Below are positions 5,821 to 14,129 of a DNA stretch of 62,635 nt, in pieces (the first letter of the stretch is position 1; every line of letters begins with the position of its first letter). Both the position numbers and the translations under genes were made by a program. Source of the DNA: Oscillospiraceae bacterium (GTDB taxonomy: Bacteria > Bacillota > Clostridia > Oscillospirales > Ruminococcaceae); NCBI GenBank assembly GCA_022769565.1, contig JALEJQ010000045.1, positions 1-62,635 on the forward strand, written 5' to 3'. The notes under the pieces are model-generated. The model had not been told where the DNA came from. It searched no databases and saw only the letters and a list, made by a program, of their open reading frames with translations.

Positions 5821-7551
5821 TTAATCTTGTGGATAAAACTTATCCACAAGATTGTATCCAAATAATAACATCAAATCTACTGCCGATTTTGGGCTAACAA
5901 TCCCATTTTTGTATCTTTTATCAAATAAGACAGGAGTGATGTGCATCAGATCCGCTATTGCCGCCATGCTGTAGCCTGCATCGGCGCACATTTTGCTTAT
6001 CCAGCTATCCGCAATTGGCTCTATCGGATCCTTGCGTTCTATGCTGCCGACCTCAGGTATAGTAGGCAGTATATCAGATCCGTATTGGCGATAAAGATAC
6101 ATTAGTAGCTTAAGCTGCGGTACAATACCATACCGCCATGAGTAGACTGTCTTGACCGATACCTCAAGAGTGGAGGCAAGCTCATTAAAATTGATATTAT
6201 ATTTTTGTACAACAGCCTCAAATGCCGCCGGAAATGCCTCTTTAAAGGCATCATATACCGATGTATCGGTGTATTTAACTCTGTCTGCTTTATATTTGTC
6301 ATATCTTGCCTTGTTATATTGACGTGCATACTCTCGTTTTTCCTCTTCGGTTTTAGGCGGTTTGGGAGGCTTAGAAGGTTGTAGTGGTTTAGGAGGTTTA
6401 GGAGGCTTAGGAGGCTTAGGAGGTTTGGGCGGATGTGTTTTTAAATAATATTCATGGGCGCTCTCTTTGCGCCTTTGCCAAGCACAGTCAGGGCAATATC
6501 GCTGCTTTGGGCTTTTACGGACAAACTCATATCCGCAAATCTCGCACTCCTTTATATTTATTTCTTTTGCTTTAATCTCTTTTTGCTTTTTTCTGCTTTG
6601 CTTTGCAACCTCTGTTGCGTGCGCTTTTTTACATTCCGGGCAATATTTTTGGTTAGGGTTGGTGCGTATTATCTCTTTGCCGCAGATTTCGCAGTGCATT
6701 ACGCTGCCTAATATATACGCACTATGCTTGCTGCGCTGTAAACTGCTTTGTCTGTGCTTGCTTAAGCAATCTGAGCAAAATTTTGATTTATTTTTTCCTA
6801 CATAAATTTTTCCGCACTCTTGACAAACTTTTTTGACTTCCCCGAGTTCTGACATGCTCGCTTGCATAAATTTGCCACAATTACGCAGCTTATATCGTTT
6901 TGGATTAACAACATCCTTGTTATCATGATACCAAGCGAGGGATAATTCCCGGTCCTTTTGCTGCTCGTTTATTTTTGCACAATCGGCACAAAAACGCTGA
7001 TTTGCGCTGTTGCGGATGCACTCTTGACCGCACATCTCACATGTCATTTTGCCTCCAATAACAGCGACCGTGCCATTTTTGCGGCGCTCCGCTGTCCGTT
7101 TTTTGCTCTCTGCGGCCCTTATTTTACGGCATTCTGGGCAATACCACGCCCTCGGTCCGCCATCAAAAGTATTGCCACATTGTCGGCATATCCTCGGTAA
7201 TAGCTTAGCACCTTGCTTTTTGCAACCGCACGACATTTTAGTGTGTTGCCTTAAATTATCGCTCGATACATCAATTACATTGCCGCACACACACTCACAT
7301 TTATAACTGCCGTCATCGTTTTTACTTTTTACAGTTAAATACCCAAAAATGCGGCCTGTGTAATCATTAGCTTTATGCCCACACTCGCAAATAGGCGGAT
7401 TGCTTTTTAACACATCCTGCCTGATTTGGCGTTGCTTTCCGCAATTTAGGCATACGCAGTTACAATAAATGCGCTTGCCATCCTTAACTATATCTCTGAC
7501 AAACCAACCGCCGAAGATTTGTCCGGGATATTTACTCTCTTTTTTGCTCAT
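5821..7551 (-). CDS. Multi-zinc-ribbon DNA-binding-like protein with proline-lysine linker and C-terminal HTH regions
   Basis: The 576-residue protein has two N-terminal modules of the type found next to phage AP2/HNH domains (YPGQIFGGWFV and TGRIFGYLTV, each followed by cysteine pairs ending in CECG and CGC, residues 9-112). Then come five C-x2-C...C-x2-C ribbons (about 122-142, 171-191, 243-262, 287-307, 336-356) with basic linkers, a PPKPPK repeat (374-400), and two helix-turn-helix-like regions (about 450-480 and 525-565). No catalytic motif is visible. It lies between the junction and the repressor, 1 nt downstream of the repressor gene, so probably in its operon. Binding to DNA or RNA is inferred. 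Confidence 0.7.
   Translation of the reverse strand: MSKKESKYPGQIFGGWFVRDIVKDGKRIYCNCVCLNCGKQRQIRQDVLKSNPPICECGHKANDYTGRIFGYLTVKSKNDDGSYKCECVCGNVIDVSSDNLRQHTKMSCGCKKQGAKLLPRICRQCGNTFDGGPRAWYCPECRKIRAAESKKRTAERRKNGTVAVIGGKMTCEMCGQECIRNSANQRFCADCAKINEQQKDRELSLAWYHDNKDVVNPKRYKLRNCGKFMQASMSELGEVKKVCQECGKIYVGKNKSKFCSDCLSKHRQSSLQRSKHSAYILGSVMHCEICGKEIIRTNPNQKYCPECKKAHATEVAKQSRKKQKEIKAKEINIKECEICGYEFVRKSPKQRYCPDCAWQRRKESAHEYYLKTHPPKPPKPPKPPKPPKPLQPSKPPKPPKTEEEKREYARQYNKARYDKYKADRVKYTDTSVYDAFKEAFPAAFEAVVQKYNINFNELASTLEVSVKTVYSWRYGIVPQLKLLMYLYRQYGSDILPTIPEVGSIERKDPIEPIADSWISKMCADAGYSMAAIADLMHITPVLFDKRYKNGIVSPKSAVDLMLLFGYNLVDKFYPQD
5823..5853. promoter_or_regulatory. Inverted pair of perfect DnaA boxes
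   Basis: A perfect 14-bp inverted repeat with a 3-nt centre contains TGTGGATAA (5828-5836) and TTATCCACA (5840-5848), both 9/9 matches to the DnaA box. It overlaps the last codons of the multi-zinc-ribbon gene. It could be a DnaA-binding site, a cruciform or part of the terminator region. Confidence 0.6.
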
Positions 7552-7552
7552 A

Positions 7553-7864
7553 TCAAATAAACCTATTGTTTATTGCGGCATCAACGTCTCCGCCCTCGGC
7601 CTTTTCTTTATCCTCGGCGTAATTAATCATTACGCCATCGAGAACTTTATCCTCATATGATCTATCTGGCAGAGGATATATAATGTCGTTTACAGTAACT
7701 TCGAGAGCCTGTGCTACTTTTTTTATCGAGCCTATAGTAATGTTGTCAAGGCGTTCAAGAGCTTCATATTCCGATATTTTGCTCTGCACAAGGCCAGATT
7801 TTTTGGATAGTTCCTTCTGAGTTAATCCTGCCCGAAGGCGGAGTTCCTTAATATTGTTTTCCAT
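7553..7864 (-). CDS. XRE-family repressor
   Basis: This 103-residue protein has an N-terminal helix-turn-helix (residues 1-60: IKELRLRAGLTQKELSKKSG, then SKISEYEALE, IKKVAQALEVTV) typical of phage CI/Cro-like repressors. The ATG at 7864 with GGGGG 7 nt upstream is preferred to one at 7885. The C-terminus is short and acidic without a LexA-type peptidase, so SOS autocleavage is unlikely. Its promoter region holds two identical operator-like sites. Confidence 0.8.
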   Translation of the reverse strand: MENNIKELRLRAGLTQKELSKKSGLVQSKISEYEALERLDNITIGSIKKVAQALEVTVNDIIYPLPDRSYEDKVLDGVMINYAEDKEKAEGGDVDAAINNRFI

Positions 7865-7878
7865 TTTATCGCCCCCAT

Positions 7879-8118
7879 TCAGCACTTGTCTTCAATATCT
7901 TCCAATGCGATATAGTCCGTAATATTATATTCTGCATTATCGCAAAGGAAAGCTGTGTGCGAATTTCCAAAAGCTTCACCTTCTCGGTCTATAAGAATGT
8001 CGACCACATTAAATTCCGTTCCAGAAGGAACAACTATATCTGTTATTCTATCTGTAAATTCTGGAATCACTGTATCATTAGTAATATATAAATCCTTGTT
8101 TGTTTTAACAGTAATCAT
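7879..8118 (-). CDS. Small acidic protein of unknown function
   Basis: The 79-residue acidic protein (MITVKTNKDLYITNDTVIPE...) is predicted to be beta rich and has no motif I recognise. The ATG follows AAAGGAGAATGAATA. It is the first gene of the repressor operon and ends just before the repressor gene, so an accessory role in lysogeny control is possible but unproven. Confidence 0.65.
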   Translation of the reverse strand: MITVKTNKDLYITNDTVIPEFTDRITDIVVPSGTEFNVVDILIDREGEAFGNSHTAFLCDNAEYNITDYIALEDIEDKC

Positions 8119-8168
8119 TATTCATTCTCCTTTTAATTCGATTTGTGGATTATTTTTACCTTGATTAT

Positions 8169-8232
8169 ATTATATCACCTTATCGAGATACTGTAAATAC
8201 GTTTTTATAAAAAATATCACCTTATCGAGATA
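8169..8232 (-). promoter_or_regulatory. Repressor promoter with two 18-bp operator repeats
   Basis: On the minus strand TTTACA (8192-8197), a 17-bp spacer and TATAAT (8169-8174) form a near-consensus sigma-A promoter. TATCACCTTATCGAGATA (plus-strand reading) fills the spacer (8173-8190) and recurs perfectly at 8215-8232, 42 bp away, about four helical turns. Binding by the XRE repressor would block RNA polymerase directly. Confidence 0.75.
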
Positions 8233-8283
8233 TTTGTATATATGCACAAACCCACGCATTAAAATTGTAGGAAAACAACAATT

Positions 8284-8310
8284 CCGCCCCGAAACAGTTT
8301 TCCGAGGCGG
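8284..8310 (-). terminator. Intrinsic terminator behind the integrase gene
   Basis: On the minus strand CCGCCTCG and CGGGGCGG form a strong stem around GAAAACTGTTT, followed by a T-rich stretch. It ends integrase transcription. Confidence 0.55.
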
Positions 8311-8325
8311 TGAACATCGAATATG

Positions 8326-8898
8326 TTACAAGCATAATGCAGTTGTTGCACTGTCAATGTACTCCTGTTCCATTCCGATATAACGAAGCGTATCCATCGG
8401 TGAGCGGTGCCCGAGCACCTTTTGCACAAGCGCAATGTCGTTTGTAGATTTATAGAGCCAGTAGCCGAAAGTCTTGCGCAAGCTGTGTGTGCCGATCTCT
8501 TCTATTCCGCATTTCTCGGCAGCTGTTTTGAGGTCACGCCATACTTGTATGCGGTCCAATGGCGTTTTTCCCTTGCTGTCCGTCGAATATGCTGCGGAGC
8601 ATTTCTTTGATTGGAAAAGCCACTCATCGTCATTTCTGCCTGAACAATAGCTTTCAAGCATTCTTTTTACTTCATCATTTACCTTAATAGGGATCTTCTT
8701 CCCTGTCTTATCCTCGATAATGTTAAAATACTCCTTACCCCGTACATCGGAAACGTGCATTTCCAGAATATCGGTGATTCGGCGACCATAATTTATGGCA
8801 AGCGTGAAGATAACATAGTTTCTGTAATTCTGAGAAATCAAAATCTGCTTCATCAGCTCAATCTTGGATTTCTCTTTTATCGGCGGAACGTAGTTCAT
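8326..8898 (-). CDS. Tyrosine recombinase (short integrase)
   Basis: The 190-residue protein holds the catalytic set of tyrosine recombinases: R40 in INYGRRITDIL, a lysine in the DKTGKK hairpin, H138-x-x-R141 (THSLRKTF), H164 (VLGHRS) and Y173 (TLRYIGM). It lacks the usual N-terminal arm-binding and core-binding domains, so it is a catalytic-domain-only form like FimB/FimE or small phage integrases. It lies about 2.5 kb from the cotJC junction and is the only recombinase seen, so it is the candidate for integration and excision. Confidence 0.88.
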   Translation of the reverse strand: MNYVPPIKEKSKIELMKQILISQNYRNYVIFTLAINYGRRITDILEMHVSDVRGKEYFNIIEDKTGKKIPIKVNDEVKRMLESYCSGRNDDEWLFQSKKCSAAYSTDSKGKTPLDRIQVWRDLKTAAEKCGIEEIGTHSLRKTFGYWLYKSTNDIALVQKVLGHRSPMDTLRYIGMEQEYIDSATTALCL

Positions 8899-8920
8899 AT
8901 CATATCCTCCTGTTCAAACA

Positions 8921-8991
8921 TCGAATATGCTGCAAACGCCGAATATGCTGCGGCTCAAATGTCGAATATGCTACAGCCAATGCGGCGTTTG
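8921..8991. repeat. Short repeats at the integrase gene start
   Basis: TCGAATATGCTGC occurs at 8921-8933, near-copies at 8940-8951 and 8962-8974. Further copies lie at 8583-8595 inside the integrase gene, 9875-9887 inside the next gene, and a diverged one at 8315-8331. A 9-bp inverted repeat (GCAAACGCC 8932-8940 / GGCGTTTGC 8983-8991) encloses two copies. They could be recombinase or excisionase sites. Confidence 0.6.
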
Positions 8992-9005
8992 CGCATATAT
9001 TTATT

Positions 9006-11192
9006 TTACTGATTAATTGTTTCCATTACCTTTTTAAGCGCATATTCACCATTATTATTGAGTTGACGCTGCCATGCTCCCTGTGAAGGCGCCCACTTGA
9101 AACCGTGCTTTTTTAAAATTGTGCGTGTTTCTTCGTCCGGTTTATCGTCAAAAACGATTTGTAAACGCATTATTTCGCTGTTGCGGACAATTCGGAACCC
9201 CTCGCCGCTGTCCTCGGTCTGTTCTGTGGTGTTGGCTTTGGCTTTTTCAAGAGCGGCGAGCCTATCGGCGTATCGTTTGAGGTTCTGGCGGTTGTTTGAC
9301 AGCGCCCACGCAGGATAAGGAGCGTCAACGCCATTTTTACGGGCTTCTGCGTTAGCCTGCTTCATTTTCTCTTGTAATGCTGTCAGTTCGTCCACTTTTG
9401 CACGGAGCTTTTCAACGGCGTTGCTGTCCCCTGCCTTAATCGGGCGTAACTTGATTTCATGTGCAAAATTTTTGATACGGCTTTCAAGTGCTGTTATCTG
9501 CTCATATTCCGACCATATCTTGTCAAGCCGCTGCATCTGCTTTTCGTGCTTGCGCATATTGTAGTTGGCGGGACCCGTTATCATCCACGACGGGCAGGAA
9601 GCGTCGGTGCGATTTTTTCGGTTAGTCCAGTCGGCAAGTCTGGCGGCATATCGTGCCGCAAGCCTGTCAAGTTCGCCGTGGAACTCCTCGGGCACTTGGG
9701 ACTTTGCGTCCTCGGCAGCTCTGAAGACTTCGGCAACTTGCGCATTGTATGCGGCTGTGGCGCTTCCGGGTTCGTAAGCGCTGAAGCTGTACGCCTCCAG
9801 CCCACGCCGTGCGGCATTCTCGTCTATTGGGGAAACATTTGTAAGATCCGCTAAATTTTCGGCGGTTTCGGTTGTCGAATATGCTGCATTGTCAAATGTC
9901 AACTGGTTTTCGTCAAATGTTAACTGATTTTCGTCCAGGCATTCTTCATAAAAAACCATGGTAGCCGGGATATGTTCAAAGCCGAAATCGTATTCAACGA
10001 AATTTTCGCCATAATATAAATTGCCCAAATCGGTTTTAAACTCATAACATTCCGGATCGCCGTTTGAATCTTCCTTGTTTATTTCAACAATGTGCTCAAC
10101 GTCTCCGCTATCGTCTGCACTGGCTATTGTATCGCCTATTTGAGCGTTGCGGAGTTTATTGTGTATTTCTTCAAGCTTGGCGGCTTTTTCGGCAGCTTCA
10201 AAAGCCGCCTTCATTTCAAGCTGTTTTTTCCATTCTTTCTCGCTCAGCTTCTTACGCTTGGGAGCCTTGGGAACCTTGGGAGCCTCGGCGGAGTTCTGGA
10301 CACCGCCGAAAGATACGGAAATAATATTGTAGGATTTAAAAGCGTTGTCAAAATCGGAATATGTTGTGTCATCGGGTGTTGGTGTCGGGTCGGTGGGTTC
10401 CGGGTCATTGTCGGGATCCGATGATGTCATTTCAATTTCTGCACGCTTTAATGTTTCGTTTTCCTCGTTGATCTCGTCGGAAAGCTCCTGCACAGCTTCC
10501 AGAACATCAGCCGGCAGCACCTCGGAAGCACACGACATTAAAATATTTATATATTCCTGTTCAAAGCCGTAGTTGTAGCTGTCTGCTTCAATGCAACTCA
10601 GCAGCGCCGCCGGGTTATTTGATGTTGTATAGCCGCCCGTTAATGTTTTGCCGTTTTTGCGGACGGTGTAGCCGATGGTCCAGCCCTTGCCAAGCACAGT
10701 GGTGATATTATCGGAGTTGTTTTCAAGATAATTGACAGCAGCAGCAAGCGAGATTTCAGGGAAATCCCTGTTTATTCCACACTTGCCGAAAAATTCGATA
10801 TTAACAGTATAAACGCTGTTTGATTCCGTTGGGAAGTCTGCAAGAGCCCTTGCAAGGTCGTCCGCTTCTTCGGTTCTGAGCATAAAATCAATGTCAAAAT
10901 CACGGCGACGCTTGTTATAATTACGATCCGTAGCGTACCAGCTGCCGGCCATGGAATAATTGCCGGCTGAAATTCTTTCGGCACCATCGTAATTTATAGA
11001 AATCTTCTTTCGATAGGTCTTTTCGGGTGTCCTGTCCTCACCGTAATAATCGCGGATCGTTGCGGTCTTCCGAGTGTCGGAGATAGAAACTATCTGCATT
11101 GTGTGGTAGCTGTCGGAATCGCAAGCGAAAGCGTAGGAGTAAATGCCGCCAACCTCAAATTTGTTGTTATTTTCGAGCTTTTCAATAAACAT
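9006..11192 (-). CDS. Large mobile-element protein of unknown function
   Basis: The 728-residue protein starts at an ATG behind AGGCGGT. The N-terminal third looks like a folded alpha/beta region; residues 250-280 form a proline/aspartate-rich linker (DPEPTDPTPTPDD); then a charged coiled-coil stretch, a tandem DENQLTF duplication, and two repeats with SCPSWMITGP...NMRKHEKQMQRL and PYPAWALSNNRQNLKRYADR. The end, ILKKHGFKWAPSQGAWQRQL, is common at the C-terminus of large proteins on Firmicute conjugative elements and phages. No enzymatic motif is recognised. It is transcribed toward the integrase. Confidence 0.6.
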   Translation of the reverse strand: MFIEKLENNNKFEVGGIYSYAFACDSDSYHTMQIVSISDTRKTATIRDYYGEDRTPEKTYRKKISINYDGAERISAGNYSMAGSWYATDRNYNKRRRDFDIDFMLRTEEADDLARALADFPTESNSVYTVNIEFFGKCGINRDFPEISLAAAVNYLENNSDNITTVLGKGWTIGYTVRKNGKTLTGGYTTSNNPAALLSCIEADSYNYGFEQEYINILMSCASEVLPADVLEAVQELSDEINEENETLKRAEIEMTSSDPDNDPEPTDPTPTPDDTTYSDFDNAFKSYNIISVSFGGVQNSAEAPKVPKAPKRKKLSEKEWKKQLEMKAAFEAAEKAAKLEEIHNKLRNAQIGDTIASADDSGDVEHIVEINKEDSNGDPECYEFKTDLGNLYYGENFVEYDFGFEHIPATMVFYEECLDENQLTFDENQLTFDNAAYSTTETAENLADLTNVSPIDENAARRGLEAYSFSAYEPGSATAAYNAQVAEVFRAAEDAKSQVPEEFHGELDRLAARYAARLADWTNRKNRTDASCPSWMITGPANYNMRKHEKQMQRLDKIWSEYEQITALESRIKNFAHEIKLRPIKAGDSNAVEKLRAKVDELTALQEKMKQANAEARKNGVDAPYPAWALSNNRQNLKRYADRLAALEKAKANTTEQTEDSGEGFRIVRNSEIMRLQIVFDDKPDEETRTILKKHGFKWAPSQGAWQRQLNNNGEYALKKVMETINQ

Positions 11193-11344
11193 AAAAAATA
11201 CCGCCTTTCAAAATTTCAAAACATCTTGACAAGCGGCATAAAATCGATTATAATATTATCGAAAATACCGCCTGTATTTTCATCAAGTTTTCGCTAACGT
11301 GTCAACTTGTGAGAGTGTCAACACGTTAGTTAATTGCTTGCCTC

Positions 11345-11371
11345 GGTGGAGCTGCTGCAACAGCTCCACCG
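11345..11371. terminator. Strong hairpin near the small helical-protein gene
   Basis: GGTGGAGCTG and CAGCTCCACC form a 10-bp perfect stem with a 6-nt loop, followed on the plus strand by GAATTTTTT. As a terminator it fits the plus strand best, although the nearest gene runs on the minus strand, so its role is unclear. Confidence 0.45.
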
Positions 11372-11381
11372 AATTTTTTAA

Positions 11382-11513
11382 TTACTTGCTCTTTTTGGCT
11401 TCTTCAATCAGAGCATTGACAATTTCAAGCGCCTTTTCGGGCTTGCTCTCTTCAAGAACAGCTTTTAACGATAACAAAACTGCAAGTAATTCAAGTCTTG
11501 TCATTTTCTTCAT
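11382..11513 (-). CDS. Small helical protein (43 aa)
   Basis: MKKMTRLELLAVLLSLKAVL begins a 43-residue peptide that continues with EESKPEKALEIVNALIEEA and ends KKSK. It looks like two amphipathic helices with no membrane segment. The ATG follows a GAGGAAATG-type site. Similar short peptides occur on mobile elements of Ruminococcaceae in my memory, but I cannot name a function. Confidence 0.5.
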   Translation of the reverse strand: MKKMTRLELLAVLLSLKAVLEESKPEKALEIVNALIEEAKKSK

Positions 11514-11529
11514 TTCCTCGCTTCCTTTC

Positions 11530-12501
11530 GTAAGGGTTTCCCCTCTCTCACTATCATTATTATACTACAATTATGTTGCATTGTCAAAAATTCAAACCGT
11601 CAGATCTGAAGCAAATACAATATATTGTGATAAATGTACCACTTTTAAAGATTATAACACTATATATTGTGTTTATAAAAATCAGCATATTTTTGCTATT
11701 CTACTATTTGCACAAATCAAACTATATTTTTTGTATATATTTATATATAATATATGTTATTATAACACTGCTTGAAGTATTGTTTTAACCTGATAAATAT
11801 ATACCGTCTGCCTGCTCTGTTGGAGGTTCACCGGATCCGCAAGAGTTCCGGAGCAAATCAAAAAGCCAAGGCCCCGGACCCGATCCCCCCGAAGCCTTGA
11901 CCCTATCATCATATTCTTAATCTATTTATTAAAATATATTTAGATTAATATTATTCATCTTATTCTATATTTAGATCATTATATATATTATTCTCTATAT
12001 GGTTTTATTGTATTGATTAAGTATATATATTAATATATATTATAATTATATTTTATTGTTAATAATAATCTTTATCATTATCTATATTAAGTATAAAGGA
12101 TAGATATTTATATATAGATATATAAGAGCTTGGCAATAATACAAATTTAGTATAATATGTGCATAATATATATAATATCAATAGCGATCAGCCCCGGCAA
12201 CCCGGAAAGATCTTAGCAGCAGGATCCAAACCCCAATACAACACAACATATATTTTGTTGTATTAAATACAACATAAATGTAATGATTAAAAGCTATTTA
12301 TCCAAAATACACGGATTATTCTTCTTTTGTCCTTGGGCTGTGGACACTCTGACGGCTTCGGCTATGCTCTCCCCTCTTTATTCGTAAAGTCTGGACGGGG
12401 GGATGTTCAAAGGCGGCGTAGAGTTACCTCGCAAAAATTTTTGTATTTTTCTTAAAGGCACCCCTTTTTATAAAAATAAATATAGATATAAATAATATAT
12501 T
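11530..12501. other. AT-rich non-coding region with G-run motif
   Basis: No credible gene is found here. The stretch 11.90-12.30 kb is extremely AT-rich, with long TATATA runs. At 11872-11890 the minus strand carries runs of six, three and four G (plus-strand cccc, ccc, cccccc), enough for a four-stranded fold, set inside a CAAGGC/GCCTTG stem. Such regions can be origins or spacer DNA between elements. Confidence 0.5.
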
Positions 12502-12957
12502 TTATATTATATCAAGCATAATTATATCATTTGATTTATTATTTTGCGATGATGAAGATGAAACAGAAAGTTTCTGCGGTGTGCGGAAGAATAGATTTTT
12601 ATCGTAATCATAAAGTAAGGCTGTTTCAACAAGAGATCGGAATGTTCCTGCTTTGTTTTCTGTAAAGTTGGCTTTCATAAAGTCTGACAATCTGCTGTCG
12701 AGAGATGAGCTTATCAATAGGGTTATAATGCACATGGGTTCTTTGGGTAGCCGTGCGTCCTCTCGCTGTGGTTTGCAGGGTATGTAATGGTAATCCTTTG
12801 TGTAGTTGTACTTGAGTGCTATATTGGCAAGGAAAATAACTGTATCGTGTGTGCTTTTGTATCTTGTGAGAGCTATTTTGCGGATTTGTTCTGCGGTAGA
12901 ACGCCTGAACGTTACACATAATCTTACCGGCTCTTTGGATTTTGTGTTGTTCGGCAT
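12502..12957 (-). CDS. Tandem ribbon-helix-helix-like protein
   Basis: The 151-residue protein seems to have two similar units, VRLCVTFRRSTAEQIRKIA and CIITLLISSSLDSRLSDFM, each a beta strand followed by two helices, which fits ribbon-helix-helix DNA-binding folds. The C-terminus is a serine/asparagine-rich tail. The ATG at 12957 follows GGGAGG. It lies beside the AT-rich region, so a role in copy or transcription control there is possible. Confidence 0.55.
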   Translation of the reverse strand: MPNNTKSKEPVRLCVTFRRSTAEQIRKIALTRYKSTHDTVIFLANIALKYNYTKDYHYIPCKPQREDARLPKEPMCIITLLISSSLDSRLSDFMKANFTENKAGTFRSLVETALLYDYDKNLFFRTPQKLSVSSSSSQNNKSNDIIMLDII

Positions 12958-13604
12958 ATGGAATCCTCCCTTAGTTCGTTGTTTAAGATTATTCTATTAC
13001 ATAAAATGTAAATTGTAAAGAATAAAGTTTACAATTTCCTTTTTGTTTCCTCTTTATTTCCCTTTTATTTCCTTGCAGTTTCCTTTTATCTGTGTTACGA
13101 TTTATACAGAGAAATATAAATTATATTTCTTGAAGGAGCAGACGACCTCTTGCCATAGAATTTCTCCTTACAGCGGCGGAAAACCACCATCCGCCGCTTA
13201 TGCTGTCGAAAAGTTAAATGCTTTAAGGTGGCTCCGGATTCGCAGGCACTCGCCGCCGTTGTATAACGATTCAGCATATGACGAGCTTGTCTGCGGAAAC
13301 GCTTTTGCCGGCGTACATAATTAGGCTTGGTACAGGAAGCCGCACCTTCCTGTACATTTGCCGGTCGCATAGGTGGCGCCGAAGGATATTTCTGGGTACT
13401 CCTTTCTCCTTTGAGTTCGGCTGCAAATGCCGAAGCCGGAAACCATGCTCCCGTTTGCTTGACAAATCCCTCCTTTACCGATTAGAAATGCGCTTGTTTC
13501 ATCCCCTTTTTACAAGCGCATTCTTCGGTGAAGACTTGGGCGATAATCAATGAATTTCAAGGTTTACCTCATTTTTGACGGTAAGCCTTTTGTTTTTCAA
13601 TAAA
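12958..13604. other. Region without a convincing gene
   Basis: Between 13.1 and 13.55 kb the base composition is more GC-rich and several short frames are open on both strands, some behind AAGGAG-like sites, but none has protein-like composition over useful length. It may be a decayed gene or untranslated RNA. I see no tRNA. Confidence 0.4.
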
Positions 13605-13647
13605 AATAACCGCCCGTTACTCTGCGATCTGAGTAAGGACGGTTATT
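13605..13647. terminator. Hairpin terminator, probably bidirectional
   Basis: AATAACCG (13605-13612) pairs with CGGTTATT (13640-13647), and an inner TTACTC/GAGTAA stem closes the loop. T-rich sequence lies on the minus-strand exit side. It follows the small membrane peptide gene. Confidence 0.55.
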
Positions 13648-13677
13648 CCAGACTTACAATAAACAGCATACCTATCA

Positions 13678-13827
13678 CTATCTCTTTATCTTGGATCTTT
13701 TAATCAATACAGCGAGCAGCAAGGCAGGAATTGCAAGCGGCGCAAGGGATTCTGCAACAGGCTTGAGCGTTCCGAAGAAGCCTGTTAAAAAACTGCTTAG
13801 CATTTGAAAAGAATCAAACTCTATCAT
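13678..13827 (-). CDS. Small single-span membrane peptide (coat- or holin-like)
   Basis: The 49-residue peptide starts at 13827 behind AAAGGAGG. It has an amphipathic N-terminal part (MIEFDSFQMLSSFLTGFFG), a hydrophobic span (about 28-42, SLAPLAIPALLLAVLI) and a strongly basic tail (KRSKIKR). This acidic-hydrophobic-basic layout resembles inovirus major coats and the 54-aa peptide at 350-514, but also some holins or small toxins. It stands alone between non-coding DNA and the phage late region. Confidence 0.55.
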   Translation of the reverse strand: MIEFDSFQMLSSFLTGFFGTLKPVAESLAPLAIPALLLAVLIKRSKIKR

Positions 13828-13928
13828 CTATAAACACCTCCTTTCTATAAAATTATACAAATTATACTCTTGATTGGTGTTAGCTTAGTGAAAAATTGTC
13901 AAAATTATTGTGAAAAAGGTGGTTTTTA

Positions 13929-14129
13929 ATGCTTAAAAACATATCGGATAGCCAGAGGTATTATTGCGAAAACTGCTGTTACAGAGACAGAACACTTGAC
14001 AATATCGTTTTCTGCCCTTATAGTAATAAGTGCAGGAAAACGGGGAAGCCTGCGGAATATCGTGTTGAAAAAGGAGTTGCTTCAAATGACGGAAATAATG
14101 CCGAATCTGTTCGTAGGAACGTTAGATGA
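13929..14129 (+). CDS. Small cysteine-rich protein
   Basis: The 66-residue frame begins MLKNISDSQRYYCENCCYRD behind AAAGGTGG. Cysteines (C-x2-CC, later CPYSNKC) could bind one zinc. It overlaps the phosphatase gene by 44 nt. It may be a real small regulator or a leader for the phosphatase. Confidence 0.45.
   Translation: MLKNISDSQRYYCENCCYRDRTLDNIVFCPYSNKCRKTGKPAEYRVEKGVASNDGNNAESVRRNVR

Noticed and set aside
11573-11788. 71-codon plus-strand hydrophobic frame
   Set aside because: Its Ile/Tyr/Phe-rich content is what AT-rich DNA gives by chance; no start signal is present.
13043-13553. Plus- and minus-strand frames of 60-93 codons
   Set aside because: Several overlapping frames compete and none has a protein-like pattern or a consistent start; I left the region as non-coding.
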